From NCBI GenBank assembly GCA_028752905.1, contig JAQNBH010000015.1, positions 33,586,163-33,650,162 of the forward strand: a DNA stretch of 64,000 nucleotides, in the 5' to 3' direction. A model generated the notes under the pieces. It was given only the letters and a program-made list of their open reading frames with translations, did no database searches and was not told the DNA's origin. Position 1 is the stretch's first letter. Every line of letters begins with the position of its first letter. This document shows, piece after piece, positions 32,491 to 45,800 of this stretch. This stretch comes from Cladorhizidae sp. MBARI D1340-BT2. Lineage: Eukaryota; Porifera; Demospongiae; Poecilosclerida; Cladorhizidae. The translations under genes were made by a program, and so were the position numbers.

Positions 32491-35229
32491 GATTTCTCGA
32501 CTATGGAGCTCGATTCCTCCGATAGATCTGAATCAACCAGTCGACACATTGAGGAAGAACTTGTTACCCATCTTCGCATTGAATCCGCCAACCTTTGAAC
32601 TTCCAACTTCCTTTGCCCATGAAGGCTGCAATAGGTATCGCAACAAATGAACACAATCGAACACAATTCAGACATAAAGTTCAAACTTACTAATGTGCCT
32701 GCTGTGTCTACGTGCCTCATCACACTATTTTAATGCTTACCAGTTGCTGGTTATTACAGTTACCCCTGAACTATAGTTTCATTATTAATGTTTGTCACGT
32801 GAAGCAGCAAAAATAAATATTTTGCGAATGTAAGCAAAGACCCTCCCAAAAACTGTGAATTTTTCATCTTCGAGATCTTGTATCTATTGGCCCTTTATTG
32901 GTTTGACCCTTATTTTAAAATGGCAGCCAATGCATCTATCTTCTTCACACATAACTTGCATACCAGAAGACTCCAAACTACCATGACAAATCAGGTTCTT
33001 AAGGAGGCCATTTTGTGACTCATGAAGAGAAAAAATATGTTGATAACTCCATCCTGCTTGTTTGATTTTGGTGCCAAAATGTAGCTCAGAGGATAGGCTG
33101 ACTGTTGAATACCCTTATACCTGGTATAGCCTTCTTTTTATTTTGGACAGGAATGTTGAAAGCACTCACTTCCACCCTTATGAAAATATTTATCCAGTCT
33201 GGCTGCTGTTCAGTAGCCCTAATTTAAACAGTGATACGCTTACTTTTAAAGAAACCCCTTCAGTTATTTTTTGAAAATTATAATCCAAAATTATGATCTT
33301 GCATAATATTACCATCACAAATAGATATCATCACAACATGCATGTATACACACACCAATAACTCTGCAATGCATTGATATAACTGATAAGGTAAAATAAG
33401 ATGATAATATTATTTAATGAGCTTTTCATGATATGCAAATGTACAAATGAAGTAGTTTACGAGAAAAACTTGAAATTATGAGGAAGAGACAATCTCAAGA
33501 GACAATCTCAAGATGCTCAGAATGTGAGTATATAGCAAAACACAAACATTAACAACTCTACCACGCAGTTTCTGACCCCCAATATATACTTATAAATATC
33601 CAGTACCATAGGTCTATAGGTTTTTCTGTGACACTAATAGGCTTGCTCCTTGTCAGCCGCTTCTCTGTATATACTCCTCACCCTCTTTACCATATCCTCT
33701 GCCTTGGGCTCACTCTTGGCAAGCAGCTTTTTGTCATCATCAGCAAAAAAAATAATAACTCTTCCCACATGGCAATGTTTGGTAAATACCCTCAACAGAA
33801 ACACAACCAGATTCGTTCAACCCCTTTAATATGGATCCAGCCTGGCAGTTGGGCTCATCATATATACCACTCTTCAATTTCACCATATATACCTCATAGA
33901 ACAAAAGCCAACAATGCTTACAAAGTACATCACGATCAAGGACTTGACCCATCTTCCAAGCCATCACTATAGCCAAAAAGGGAAGAGTGCCCACATTTCT
34001 GCCAAGTCCCATTAAAGATTACAATGACACCAATTACTTCATCCAAGGACCCGTGTATGATACACTAGCAAGGCACCCAAAAGAATGTATACTAACAATC
34101 TTATTCATTCACAAGCAAGCACAAGACAACTGCATCATATAGCTAGTTACTGGAAAGGGCAACTCCTCCAAAGGGAGGCCTAGCCTTAAACCTAACACAC
34201 ACATGATATAATAACAATAATGCCACAACAGGCTAAGATTACGCACAGTTATATACTACAGCAAGTCTCTGTCGATGGTTTGCTGTTGCTCTTGGAAGTT
34301 TTCTTGTAGTACTTCTTGGGAGGCTTTTTGGCAGATACACTAGAGACCCCCAAACGACAACTCAAACGCCGCTTACCCAAGGCATTATCACCGGTTGGTA
34401 AAGGGAAGACAACTCAATAAGCTGCATTTCATCAATCGTGCAGCACAAAATTTTGGAATAAATCTTTCAATTGCATTGTAGGTTGAATTGTAGGTTGAAA
34501 TACATACTCGTTTATAGATTTATCTATCATTCGAGCAACTTTAAAAAATCATAAATTTTTTACCCCCTCAACCAAAATTATTTTAGTAGCTGAAGGGTCC
34601 TATAAATGTTTAAAACCTGCATTAGTCATTTTTTATTCAAGCAGCCTCCTACAAGAAGTTGCCCAGGACAACTACTTCATAGATGTTCTTCTTTACTATG
34701 TTTATTATTGAGTACACACACACACACACACATGCACGCACACACACACACAACACACATGCCTATGTATTTATATATTCACACACACATATATACATGT
34801 AGTTTATATACATGTAGTTAACTGGAGTTTTGAAGGTATATATATATATAGCCGGGGAGAATCTAGGATTTAGGGGAGGGGGTGTTCCAGTATATATAAA
34901 ATAATGGTGCAATAGGAGGTATTATACCAGAACTGACCAACAAGTGCACTTGAATTTCCTCTTTTCCCACACAAGGATTTGGAGCATGTTGTCATGTCAA
35001 CTGCCAATGTCGAGGAAACTTGAGCTCACCATTTGCATTGCGCATACATAATATATATATATATTATAATTGTGGTATATATATATTCCCTTCTTATTAT
35101 TATTTGTTGTGTTTCAATTTTTTCTTCTTTTTTCTTTTTCTTCTTTTTTCTTGATAATAAATATTAATTAAAAGTTAGTTCAAAAATGCCAAAATAAGAA
35201 CTAATTAACAAGCAAATAAATAAATACAA
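32491..35229. other. Unassigned, repeat-poor to AT-rich stretch
   Basis: CA and TA microsatellites at about 34715-34860. A lysine-rich minus-strand frame at about 34400-34260 (SAKKPPKKYYKKTSKSNSKP) could be an exon fragment, but nothing identifies it. The open frame 33740-34012 (-) is not recognised. Confidence 0.35.
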
Positions 35230-35560
35230 ATAACTAAAAAGCTAACGACAAATTCAACTCCCGACCAACCCCAAAACAGACGAGGCATCCCCCCGGTGAA
35301 CAGCCACTGAGAGATGCTGAAGGTGAGCACGGGCATTCACCTCTCCAGTTCTTTGCCTTATCTGAGGCTGAGCTCCTTCAGGAAAGCTATCAACCTGTTC
35401 CAGATGCCTGCCTCCCCATGACTTGTGGCCACGGGTACAAAAAAGTGGCAAGGATCTAGACTGCCACTTTCTTCTCCTCAGCCATAGCAGCCACAGCTCC
35501 AGTACTACTCACTGCCTCACCCTCACTCTTCCAAGTGGGAGGAGCAACCATGGTAAACCC
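35230..35560 (-). pseudogene. LINE 3' terminal fragment, third copy of the group at 24950
   Basis: The minus strand reads FPEGAQPQIRQRTGEVNARA and HLSVAVHRGDASSVLGLVGS. The plus-strand sequence closely matches 25025-25330, including the CTAACGACAA 3' region and the AT-rich tail. Confidence 0.85.
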
Positions 35561-36300
35561 CACCCACACACTGAAGCTGTTCTGCATATACAAAATTAAA
35601 ATTGTATAATGCGCTTATATGCAGTTAGCTGAATGGTTCTGTGGATTGGATGATCTACAACTTGTGTGAGCAACAATGTCAGAGAAGCGCAGCCTCAGGT
35701 AAGCTTCTACACAGCTTATATATACTACCTACAGCTACTCACTACTACTAGAAATGTTACACTTGTTATCTACAAATTAACTTAACACATTAACCCTGCA
35801 TGCATGAAAATTTAGTCTGCTGACTAACGAGCACAAGGCAAGTTCTTCCTTGAAATACCAGAGAAACCCACATCAACATTTCAAATTCCTTAAAATGGCA
35901 CATGGCCGGTGTTTTGCAATTTCAAACATAACTGGTTGCTAGACCTTGTCGAGCTGAGTAACGAATGCTTGATAATTTCATCACCTCGTAGTGCTGCTGC
36001 TCTGTCGTCTAGCTAAGTAATGATATCTTCAACACCTCGCTAGACCTTACTAGACCTTGTCGAGTTAAGTAATGAATTCTTGATAATATAATCTTCATCA
36101 CCTCGTAGTACTAGATCTTGTCTGGCTAGGCAATGAAATCTTCAACACCTCCTAGTGCTTACTGACCTTGTCGAGCTAAGTAACAGAACGTTTGATAATA
36201 TCTTCCCTGCAGTTTCCTTCTCCATATCTTGTGAGTAGCACTCAAGAGTTGGCTGACATCTTCGAGTGATGCCAACTTCAACCTCACAGTTGACAGTCAT
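35561..36300. other. No recognised gene
   Basis: A short ATG frame with a donor (MSEKRSLR then GTAAGC) lies at 35675 on the plus strand. A degenerate local repeat with CTAGACCTTGTCGAGCT occurs several times at 35940-36180. Confidence 0.35.
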
Positions 36301-36420
36301 AATAACATTACAATAACCTTCACTTCAAATTGTATTTTCTCGGTGTTTCGACTAGATACTCTAGCCTTCATCAGGAATAACGAGAACGAAGATGATTATT
36401 GAGAAGGTTATTGTAACCTC
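36301..36420 (-). repeat. Hammerhead-like dispersed repeat copy
   Basis: The minus strand reads CGTTATTCCTGATGAAGGC, TAGAGTATCTAGTCGAAAC and ACCGAGAAAATACAATTTG. The inverse of CTGATGA is at 36368-36374 and GAAAC at 36349-36345. The hairpin and the upstream TTATTC strand are kept, but GTC is replaced by ACC. Confidence 0.75.
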
Positions 36421-36859
36421 ACAATTTATTTTAATTTTATAGCTGGTGTTTTCTGAATGCTAAAGTTGGTCTTTCCTTAACAGTATTCACTGTTCAACTG
36501 AACTATGATAGATGAATGAATATCAGCCTAATTTATGCAAAGGCAGATGCAGCATTATGGCCGGCTTTTATCCCCCAAAATACAAGCTTTGCTACACACA
36601 CGTGTTAGGGAACCATCTGATCCTCTACAAGAGTGTTACCACCCAACACTTTCAGGTGGCATGAGAACTGGTGGAAAGCTAGACTCATCATGCCTTATCA
36701 ATGACACGCACACTTCAAGCACACACTCATCACATCACACATGTAGTTCTATTCATTTTGATTAATCACACTTGTATTATGGTCAATATTGGAGGAAGGC
36801 CAGGCTATTTAAGGCCAGCCTATTTAAGGCCAGCCTCACTCTGGATAACATTCTGTCCT

Positions 36860-37965
36860 AGTTGATTCTTGTCACTTGTGTTGCCTATAAACTATTCTCT
36901 AGTCTCGTTAGTTGTGGACGTAAGTGGAGCATAGTGAGAGGGTCCATCCCCAGCCTGGCAGTTAGGGGGCACCCTAACAACATGGCAAAAACATTGCCTT
37001 GACATTGTTTTGAGTTTGTGAAACAACTTAGCAAAAAATGACCTGCCATGCTTAACCAAATTAAGGAGGAAATTGGGAGTATTTCTCCTTCTATTTGAGC
37101 CATGTGTGGCACTAGATGGACAGGTAGAGCTGAAGCCATTGCAAGTATTATTGCCAACTATAATCATCTTATGTAATTGTGGGAGGAACCCCCCAAAATA
37201 CTTCAGACGCAGAAATGAAAGTTAGAATTCAAGGCATATTCAAGTCAGATGGTGCCATTCAAATTGTAGTTTTATTTCTGACTGTCAGAAATTAATCTTC
37301 GACATACGGACACTCTCAGCCAGACTCTACAGAACCCAAGTTGACTGATATAGAAGCACAGGAGATTGCGATGCTTTCTATGATGACGCTTCAATCTTTG
37401 CAATCAGACTCTAATTTCAATTAATTTTAAGAAAAGGTTGAGAAGAGTCGAGTTCTGTTTGATGTAGAAGAACCCACACTGCCAAGAAAGTGCACAAGAT
37501 CATCAAACAAGGTGATGTCTGAGTTACCTTCCAGGAATGCATGGATAATCAATTGGCACTACGAACAGGTTCAAACGCCCGTGGTTTCACAAGATTTAAC
37601 AGCTTCCCTTTAATGCAAGTTCTGACATTGATTACATGAATGAGTTGAATACTGTATTGCGACAATCTCAGCAGATATGATCTGGAGATACAATTGAAAA
37701 CTGTAAGATCTCTTTATGTTGTAAATGCAGAAAGTGATGAACCTTTTCTCTCTTAAAAAGTTTTTCGGAGTCTTAAAATCATCCGAAACAGCACTAATTG
37801 GTGCAGTTGACAAAGCCTTTCATCTGTTTCTAATCATCCCCGCTACAGACGCACATCTGAGTGGTCCTTCAGTGAGCTTTGAAGAACCAAAACCTATATA
37901 TTTTAAGAGCACTATTTCCAGACATATTCTAACCACCTTATGATTCTTCGCCATCATATCTATTG
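36860..37965 (+). pseudogene. Decayed hAT transposase (TTF-type / ZMYM-like)
   Basis: Plus-strand pieces in order: AMLNQIKEEIG and CGTRWTGRAEAIASIIANYN (about 37050-37160), LWEE (about 37177), FDVEEPTLPRKCTRSSNKVM (about 37460-37520), YMNELNTVLRQSQQ (about 37635), then HLFLIIPATDAHL and YFKSTISRHILTTL (about 37829-37940). The TRWTxRAE block and the C-terminal L-x-I-P-A-T block are hallmarks of hAT dimerisation-domain transposases as I recall them. Frameshifts and stops are frequent. Confidence 0.75.
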
Positions 37966-39665
37966 ATGCAGGGGTATCTCGCAACACTATCTTTGCTAAA
38001 TTTTATAATTATCTCTTAAATATATGTATACTGGCCTCGCGGCTGCCTCATTGTTACCTCACTGTGTGCCAGCCCTTCCAAGGAAGCCTTCATTTATTAA
38101 TTATCTTAAAAATAAAATTAAAAAAATTAAAATTAAATAAAAAGTAATATAATATTTTTATAATAATAACAATAATAACAATAACAATAACAACAACAAT
38201 AACAATAACAACAATAACAATAACAACAATAAAATAAAATGTTTGATATTAAAACGTCAACAAAGAATAATAAATAGAATAATTAAGGTGGTCGTGGCTT
38301 CAAGTTCAAGCTCTGACAGTTGCCCCCAGCAGCCAGGCAAGTCCATTCTACACTCTTGATTGAACAGCTCATTCACTTTGGTGCCAGGTTGATGTACAAT
38401 ATCGGCATCTTAGTTCCATGAGCAAGAATATGCTTCTTTGCTACTCCATCTCTCCCATGGCTCTGTTTCCTATTTATAATGCAAGAGCTATAGTTGAACA
38501 CTTCAACAGGTTTTTCAACTCAACCTTCAGTAGAAGTAAATATTCTTTAATACCTTACCCTTTTCATCTCAGCTTAGTAAAATATAAACACAAGTGAGGT
38601 GTTGGCAGAGTTGGAGCAAACCACAGCGCTGTGATTTCATTGGTTGCTCAAATTTTGTGCTACATCAGTAACCCCTCTGTTTTCTTTGTATCTTCAAACT
38701 TGTTGTTTACCATGCGAGTGCAAGATTCATAAACTCAATCCTCTCCATAAAAGGTGACAAACATTATGTAAATTGCAGGCACAATTATCTGTAGCAAGAT
38801 ATTCATTAGCCCTCTTATTTCTGTTCAACTCTTTTCATTTGTCAATTACTTACCAGCTTTCATCACATTGTAGATGCATTGGAGAATAAATCTAGTGCTC
38901 ATGTAGCTTACCTTGACTTTAAAAAAAAGAATTCTGTTTAAGCTATGGCTATATAGCAGGCCGGCAAGGGATGGAGAGGGGGGGCTTGAGGGGTCCAAAT
39001 TCAAATTTACACTATATATCAACCAGCTGATGGTGTTAGGATTATTCTGAAATTGCCACAGCTTCCCTGCACCCACTCAATATCCAAATGTATATTTATC
39101 TTTCTTAAGTCGGCTTCACAATATGCCTCTCACACTAGCAGCACATCAGTTTTGTGAAGCTGTAAACATAAGTCACATTGTTGCATCACTTGTTGAATAA
39201 GTAAGTAGATTTCTATTCTATTTGCAGTCGCGATGCATCAGTCGACATGTGCTGGTGTCCTTTATTTGTGTCTCAGTGAAATAAATGTTTCTCCAAGGAA
39301 GAGAAGACTGTTGAAAAGTTGATAGAGGCAGTGAGGAACTTTCTTAGTATATAATTAATGGGTGGAGTTTCATTCTTGGAGTTGAGAGGCAATAGCTTGA
39401 AGCGATGCGATGATCTTATGACGTATCGTACCATCCTACGATACACTAGCTTGCCTTCATGCTGTGCCATGCCTCTAGTGAATAAGATGGTGTTGACTTA
39501 TGAAACAAAGTGTCATATTTCTGTCTTATCAGTCTCATGTGACTGAATAAACCACTGGCAGCATTCTGTCTGTATGCAGGCAGTCATGTCAAAAAGGTAC
39601 ATTTGAAAGGGAAAACATCATCCATCATTGAAGCTTCACCCCCTCCCCCCATGGAGGCTTGTGTG
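37966..39665. other. Unassigned, with AAC/AAT-rich tract at 38150-38245
   Basis: Simple-sequence tract built of AACAAT units. No gene was recognised on either strand. Confidence 0.4.
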
Positions 39666-39669
39666 TACA

Positions 39670-39930
39670 AAGAAACATCATTAATCCTGTATACTCTGTA
39701 TACTTGTGCAAGTAACCACCTCCTATTTGTGCAAGGAACCACCATTAACCCTATATACTGTGCAAGGAACCATCATTAATTCTATATATATACTTCACTT
39801 GTGCAAGGAACCATTATATATTGACAAGGAACCTTCAATAATTCTATATACTTGTGCATTAACCTTCAATAATTCTATATATTTGTGCAAGGAACCTCAT
39901 TAACCTTCTATATATTTGTGCAAGGTTAAT
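39670..39930. repeat. Degenerate tandem repeat around TGTGCAAGGAACC
   Basis: TTGTGCAAGGAACCACC-like blocks recur about seven times with AT-rich spacers of varying length (TTAATTCTATATA). An old or rapidly changing minisatellite. Confidence 0.75.
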
Positions 39931-40091
39931 TTTAGCACAAATTTTTCTTCATTATAATTCCATCTGCAAGAAAGTTTACAGAACACTACCACATGGATAC
40001 ACAGAAATATTACATTATCTGCTTCATTAACCTTACGAAAATATCTTTGTCTAACTCACCTTACCTACTGTTCCCAGCTTTGGAGTCTTTC

Positions 40092-40297
40092 CAGAGCTAT
40101 AGCATACCAGTGGTGAACAAGCATCACAATAGAGTTATCCTTCTGGTAGGTTTGATTTTCATGCATCTACTTTGCTCAACTTCTAGATTTTAGTTCTTCT
40201 CAAGAGCTCTGTAGACATTATATCTAGTCTGCCTTGGATTACATCTATTGTGATGCTGCTTGTTCACCTTCCACTGGTATGCTATTTATATAGCTCC
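40092..40297. repeat. Small foldback (inverted repeat), about 205 bp
   Basis: GAGCTATAGCATACCAGTGG and GGTGAACAAGCATCACAATAG pair with the inverse near 40246-40297 (CTATTGTGATGC, TTGTTCACC, CCACTGGTATGC). Confidence 0.8.
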
Positions 40298-41365
40298 CCA
40301 AATGTTGGTGTCCTTGCAGCTCACTAACTCAGCATATAGAACTAGCATTTATTTGTCACTGCTTTTAGCATCGATTTCTGGTGATTTTAATGCAATGTTG
40401 ATTAGCTGTGGCTTAAATCTGGAGTTCTGCAGGCCAGAGGTTCTCACCTTACTCATGTCAGACCGAGTATGTGGATTTAGGTATCTTTGCTTTGGAAGAT
40501 ACTCAAACTATACGTCGCTGTTATCTGCACTCTCCCATTCTGGGAAGACAGCTAGAATTCCTTGGGGAACAAATAGTAATTTTTTTACAGACTCTATTGG
40601 ATTGACCTGTGGAAAGAAGGAAAGCAAGCAACAGTGTTCCATGTTGACCACAACCAGTTAGATGACCCTTTACCATGTATACTAATCTTTATGCAGTGTT
40701 TGTATATGATTTTGAATGGTTGTGCTCTACACGGGTTCACATTCAATACAATAGAGTTGTTAGTTTTGAATTTAAAACATTTTGGTTCTTTTGTTTCAAG
40801 AGTTAAAAAAAAAATTGTTCATTTTGCACTGGAAGACTATGTACCAAGTCAGAGTTCTAGAAAGTCCAAATTAGAGCTGTGGACATGACAGATGTTGGCA
40901 TGTGCCATGTCTTGTTGCTGTTGTTGGCTAGACCCATGCACCCATGTTGTCCACTACAAAAATCCTATATCTTGTCGCCTTGTTAACTGTGCCCATGTAT
41001 AGTCAGCTACAGCCTCTTTCAATGGCTTGGTGTGTATACATAGCACAGGAGAGCTTCATCAACCAAACAGAGAAGTTGTGGTAGGGGGATCAGCTACAAC
41101 CTCCTTCGGACTTAGTAACGCTTTCCCAGGAGTGTTCACAAACCAAACAGCAGAACTAAGTACGGGTCATTCTTTTACACCACATGCTAAATGCTGGTTA
41201 TAAAACAGCACTTGAGCTATCTTGATTCAACCACTTCTTTCCCATACATACCCACACCTTTTGACTGCAATAAAACAAAACAGATTAGTCGCTGGAACAT
41301 TCTGAGTTTTCTGGTACTAAAACTATTGTGTACGATGCTCATGCTAGGGGAAGAAAAGAAACATG
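40298..41365. other. No recognised gene
   Basis: The 133-residue frame at 40260-40661 has no recognisable family. Confidence 0.35.
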
Positions 41366-41367
41366 AT

Positions 41368-41800
41368 CCTTGAAGGTGAATTTCGTGGGTTATTCCCACA
41401 CTTTTTTTTGTTTTTCTTTCATGTGTGTTGCTGGTTTGCTACCTTAGCGATGGATTCTAATCATACTGGGAGTCTTTTGGGAGCTAATATTGGCTGAAAC
41501 TATATACCATTTATATAGCTAAGGAGCTGCCAACTTATTAGCTGAGATATGAACTTTGGTTGCTTTTTCTCTCCTTTTTTCTGCCATCTACCTTTTTAAA
41601 TATGAGTCATTGCACTGCCCTATAATCCTTGAAGACGAGTTTCTTGCCGCTGCCAGTTTTCTACCTTAGCAATGGATTTAGGGTGCACGCTTGGAGTATT
41701 TTTGGAGCTAATATCTGCTGAAGCCGTCAACAAGAAGCTGCCAATGTGAGTTTTAGCTTTGGTTTCGGTGGGTTGTTTTTTTGGCAATGTACCATTTTGA
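41368..41800. repeat. Two copies of a dispersed repeat (third at 59365)
   Basis: TGCTGGTTTGCTACCTTAGC ... GGGAGCTAATATTGGCTGAA ... AAGGAGCTGCCAA recurs at 41625-41800 and at 59365-59560 with moderate divergence. Confidence 0.75.
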
Positions 41801-42619
41801 AATAGAGGTCAAACCACCATAATAATAATTACAATAATAATTACAATAACAATAACAATAATAAATGCAACAAAATAATAATGATAAGAAAAGCAAGCCC
41901 TCTGTGGGGAGTTGGATGAAGAACTTGGACTTGCCGTTGTGTATCGATCTATCTACATATCGTATGTATTCACAGTACGTTCACCTAATATGAATAACGT
42001 AAATTACGTAAATTGGGAATGGTCGTCATGGTTGCAGAGAACGGTAATAGCTGAGACGCCTGTTAATAAGTAGTCGACTCGAAGCTGGCTGCACTGTGCA
42101 AGTGAGAACTGCTGAAGTTGCCCTTACCAGATACCAGAACAAGCCGGCCTAAAATAGGACAAACAACAAAGAGCTTAACGACCCCCCCCAAGCCCTCCAA
42201 AACTATCTCCCCATATATAGATATATAGGTCCTCACAAAAAATTAATAAATTTGTTTCATGGGTAGGTGAGAATGGGCTGCATGACCGATAGGAAAAGAT
42301 GACAAACATAGTTGCTGAGTTTATCAATTCCGAATATGTGAGATCTATCTTTTTGATCGTTTTGATGTTTTGATCATGAGAATTATTATGCATCTCATTC
42401 TGTTGTGAGTGGGAAGCATAATCTATGGAAGACCATCAGTGATGGAAACATAGACTCTTTGCAGCACCGGTTTTGCATGAACAGGGTTTACGTTGCTTTT
42501 CCCATGGACTCTCTCGGACTCAACCCAAATCTGACCCATGAGTTATTGGAGCTGATAATTGAGGTGTGCTTCATCTCTACACTGCGTATATCCTGACTCT
42601 ATATATGTATATTGGGGAA
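41801..42619. other. Unassigned; AAT/AAC-rich tract at 41817-41890
   Basis: No gene was identified. The open frame at 42405-42596 is unrecognised. Confidence 0.35.
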
Positions 42620-44012
42620 AAGTCTGCTAGCTGCTGAATACGTGAGATTGTGTGCATAATATATTTTTATACATAATATATACATACATAGATACATTCC
42701 TCCAAGTGAGTAGTGATGTACAGGACGAGTGGTGCAATAAAATGAGTTTGTACAACAGAGACAGACAGGTTCGACTCTGATCTCACTAGATCCAGGGACG
42801 TAGATGACTTCCACAATTCGAGCGTGTTCCTCTCCTGCATCTGATGGCCGCGTGTAGCAGTAGGAATGATAGTCTACAGCGCAACCAAAGAGTGAGTTGT
42901 ATGGAGATGTAGGAATTGTTGTCTTGTAAAAAGGTTTTGCTTTCCTTGCCTAACCCAGTGGCAGGTGGCAACAGCTAGGGGAGTAAATGTGGCATGCTCC
43001 ACTTCTCTGATGCGATGTTCGTACGAGTTCTTCTTTAATCTTTCTTGTTTCCTTTACGTCCACACATCCATTGGAAGGGACACGAGATTTAAACACTCGT
43101 ACATCGAAGAATGTTTTCTTGTGAAGTCCATCCAAGCAGATACTGGCCACGATGTTTTAAGCTGGTAACCATCCAGTCCGTTCAAAGAGGACCCATTCAA
43201 AATTTACCCCATGAGAGGTTGTAAGTCAGGCTCGATACTGACATATGTGACAGATCACATTTGACACATCCTGACAGACCATACTCGACACAGACACATG
43301 ACAGACCTCTGTCAATAAGTTCGCAGTGAGGTCCCTAATTTCATTATGTATAATTATACAAGGAAAGCCACCTTTGGGGCATGAGGAGGTGTGATCAACA
43401 GTGAATTTCCTCCTGCAGGCACAATTTGTGTAGGCATTAAGTTCCAGTCATATCTCAATGCTATGACATCATGAAAAAATCCATGGGCAAAGTGGCGAGC
43501 CAAATAAACGATCCTTTCTCAGATGCAAGATCCACACCTCTCCTTCAGGTTGGCAGGAACAACAGCAGCGGACTTCTTGTGACTATTTCACACTTGCCCA
43601 AGATTTGTTTTGACATTATTCAATGGAGTACTCTGGATCCTGGAGTGAGATAACGTCTGTCAATGGAGCTGTTATTCTTACGGCTGCAACATATTCAACT
43701 TGTGGACATCTCGCTGGGGCAATCAATACAATGCCTCCAAGCAGAGCTGGCAAGGGCAGAAGTGCTCCCTTGCTGTCATTTGGAGGTGTGGTCTGTCAGT
43801 GATGGCGGGCCGGGTATGAGAAGATACCTAACCAAGTGGTTGGGAGTAGCCACTGATGCTGGAGTGGTGCGGCTCAAATAAGAGCACTTTGAGATTGGTC
43901 CATGTGTGAAGGTAGAGTATGCAGACCAAGTCATTCTAAAGACTACAAGAAACCCGAGCTCTTCCAACCATTCTTGCACTTTGTTGGTCATGAATATTGT
44001 ATGTACACTCAT
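42620..44012 (-). pseudogene. Heavily decayed LINE C-terminal region
   Basis: Minus-strand pieces, in order: VQEWLEELGF (about 43980), STFTHGPISKCSYLSRTTP (about 43930-43870), YLLIPGPPSLTD, VEYVAAVRITAPLTDVISLQ (about 43700-43640), SEKGSFIWLATLP (about 43510), GGFPCIIHNEIRDLTANLLTE (about 43370-43310), HKKTFFDVRVFKSRVPSNGC (about 43125-43065) and LTLWLRCRLSFLLLHAAIRC (about 42885-42830). This is the post-RT part of a LINE group in which I recall FTHG...RT, HNEIRDL and FFDVRVFNP blocks. Every block is in a different frame from its neighbours, so the copy is old. Confidence 0.75.
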
Positions 44013-45260
44013 TAGTGCCTATGGGTGACACAAGGTGGTATGGCCTGCCATCTTGGTTAATTTTCGATGTCCGTATCTCCAAAAGCTACTAGGCAGCATA
44101 GTGGAGCAAGTCCTTGTTGATTAGCCAAATTTTGGATGCATTTCGGTGGTGCACACCTTTGGTCTGAAGGAGCTCAGTGACTTGCACCACTCGCAAGTAA
44201 ATGATCTATCATTGGGTTCATGTTCTTTAGCCTTGCAGTCGTCAATTGAGAGTCTGCCAGGTTATCCGGTCATCCATCACATGGGAGGCTCCGCTCAATG
44301 CAAGCCTTAGCTCTAGAGAAGAGGGCGGGTTTTTGTAACTGTCAAGATCTGCCACAGTTTTGAGAGCAATTGATTCCAGCACTTGCCCAGTGGCAAAAGC
44401 CATAATAGAGTCTCGCCAGCTCAGAAACAAATGACTTCCTAGCATTTCCCTGTGCAGCTTATAGCCCTCCAATGGACCACCTCAGTGTAAGGAGCGTGCA
44501 GGGATTTCGAAAAGGACTCAGAGCTGCAAGAGCCCCAAGGCTTGGCTATGGTGACAAAATTGGGCAACTCCCTTAATATTGATTATTAACTACAGCTGGT
44601 TGCTTGTTGGGTAGTTAAACAGCGACTGGTAATTGTGAGGAACCAGAGGAGATGGGAAGAGGAGGGGGAGGTGCTGTGGTTGGCAGAGCTTGAGAGCATG
44701 TGGAGACAGATCTGTTCGAACATGTTCCCCCAAGAGTGCAGTCTGCAGATTTTTTTTTGGCTTTGGCACAGACTCAGTTAGCGCTCACTTGTCTTACACC
44801 ACAGGACTGAGTCATAGAAACTCAATTACACTGATATGAGGTTGAACCAAAGTCTCCATGTGCAAATGTATAAAGTCCCATTGAGTGTCAGATTAGGATT
44901 GAAGTCATCTTTGGAATTTCTGCAAATTAGTGTGTGAAATGGGTCAAAATGGGAAGGGGGGAAGGTGGGGGGGGGCACACGGTAGTGCGGCAGTGTGTGA
45001 CTTGACAGGCCTGTCAACATGCACTGTTTTCTTGTTTTCCCCCCTTTGTTTTCCACTCAATGCCTAGCATTCATTAATAGTAAGGCGAGTGTATTCACCT
45101 CGCCCGTAAAAACAATTCGAATGGGCCACGCTCCTTAATGCAGGCTTATATAAACCGGGACTGGTTGTCATAGTGAAGAGAGCGATCAAATAAACAGCAA
45201 CAAATTTGCAGCTATAGGAAAGAAAACTGGCTGCACAGGTTAGTGAGAACATGTTGCGTG
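44013..45260. other. Unassigned
   Basis: The minus-strand frame at 44242-44472 (76 residues) may extend the LINE upstream, but no block was recognised. A G-rich run lies near 44955-44976. Confidence 0.3.
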
Positions 45261-45800
45261 ATGAATAGCTGATGGGAAAGGATGCTGGTGTTGACAGAGC
45301 CACTCACTTGTTCAGCATGCTCTAGCTGTGGAGGTGTGGCAAAGCCAAGAGGGGACCATAACCTGAAAACCTGTGGTTTACCATTTAAAGTACCTTATCT
45401 TTGTACAAGTTCATGCTGTGGCCCTGATGTAATACTCAGTACAGTATGCTTTCTGATGGTTTTTTTTTGTTGTTGCATGTTAATGTCTGTAGGTTGGAAT
45501 GTGAAGTGAAATTACTAATTAGGCAAGCGTAGTGGGTGCTGGGGGAAATATTTTTTCTATGTTTCCCCCAGCACCTGCTTCATTATGGCAAGGTTGTAGA
45601 GTAGGCTTCCTCTAGCCACAGATAACATGGCCAGCACTTTCAATCAGGAACCACACCAGAACCATTTCTGGCACTCAGATTTTGAGTTGCCTCCACTTTG
45701 GCTACATCTACCTTTATATGCAGCTTTTTAATACTAAAAGAGAGCACTCAGCAGATATCATATATCAAGTTCATACAGTGAAGTGTGCAGAATCTATGGT
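45261..45800. mobile_element. Foldback-family copy, partial
   Basis: It shares the outer-arm segment of the 16205 element (CATTTAAAGTACCTTATCTTTG-like, CAGTACAGTATGCTTTC) and the inner segment ending with AGAGAGCACTCAG ... GTTCATACAGTGAAGTGTGC. A short palindrome GGTGCTGGGGGAAA/TTTCCCCCAGCACC is at its centre. Confidence 0.7.

Noticed and set aside
40360..40450. SGDFNAMLISCGLN as a LINE endonuclease GDFN box
   Set aside because: No other endonuclease block lies around it; probably chance.
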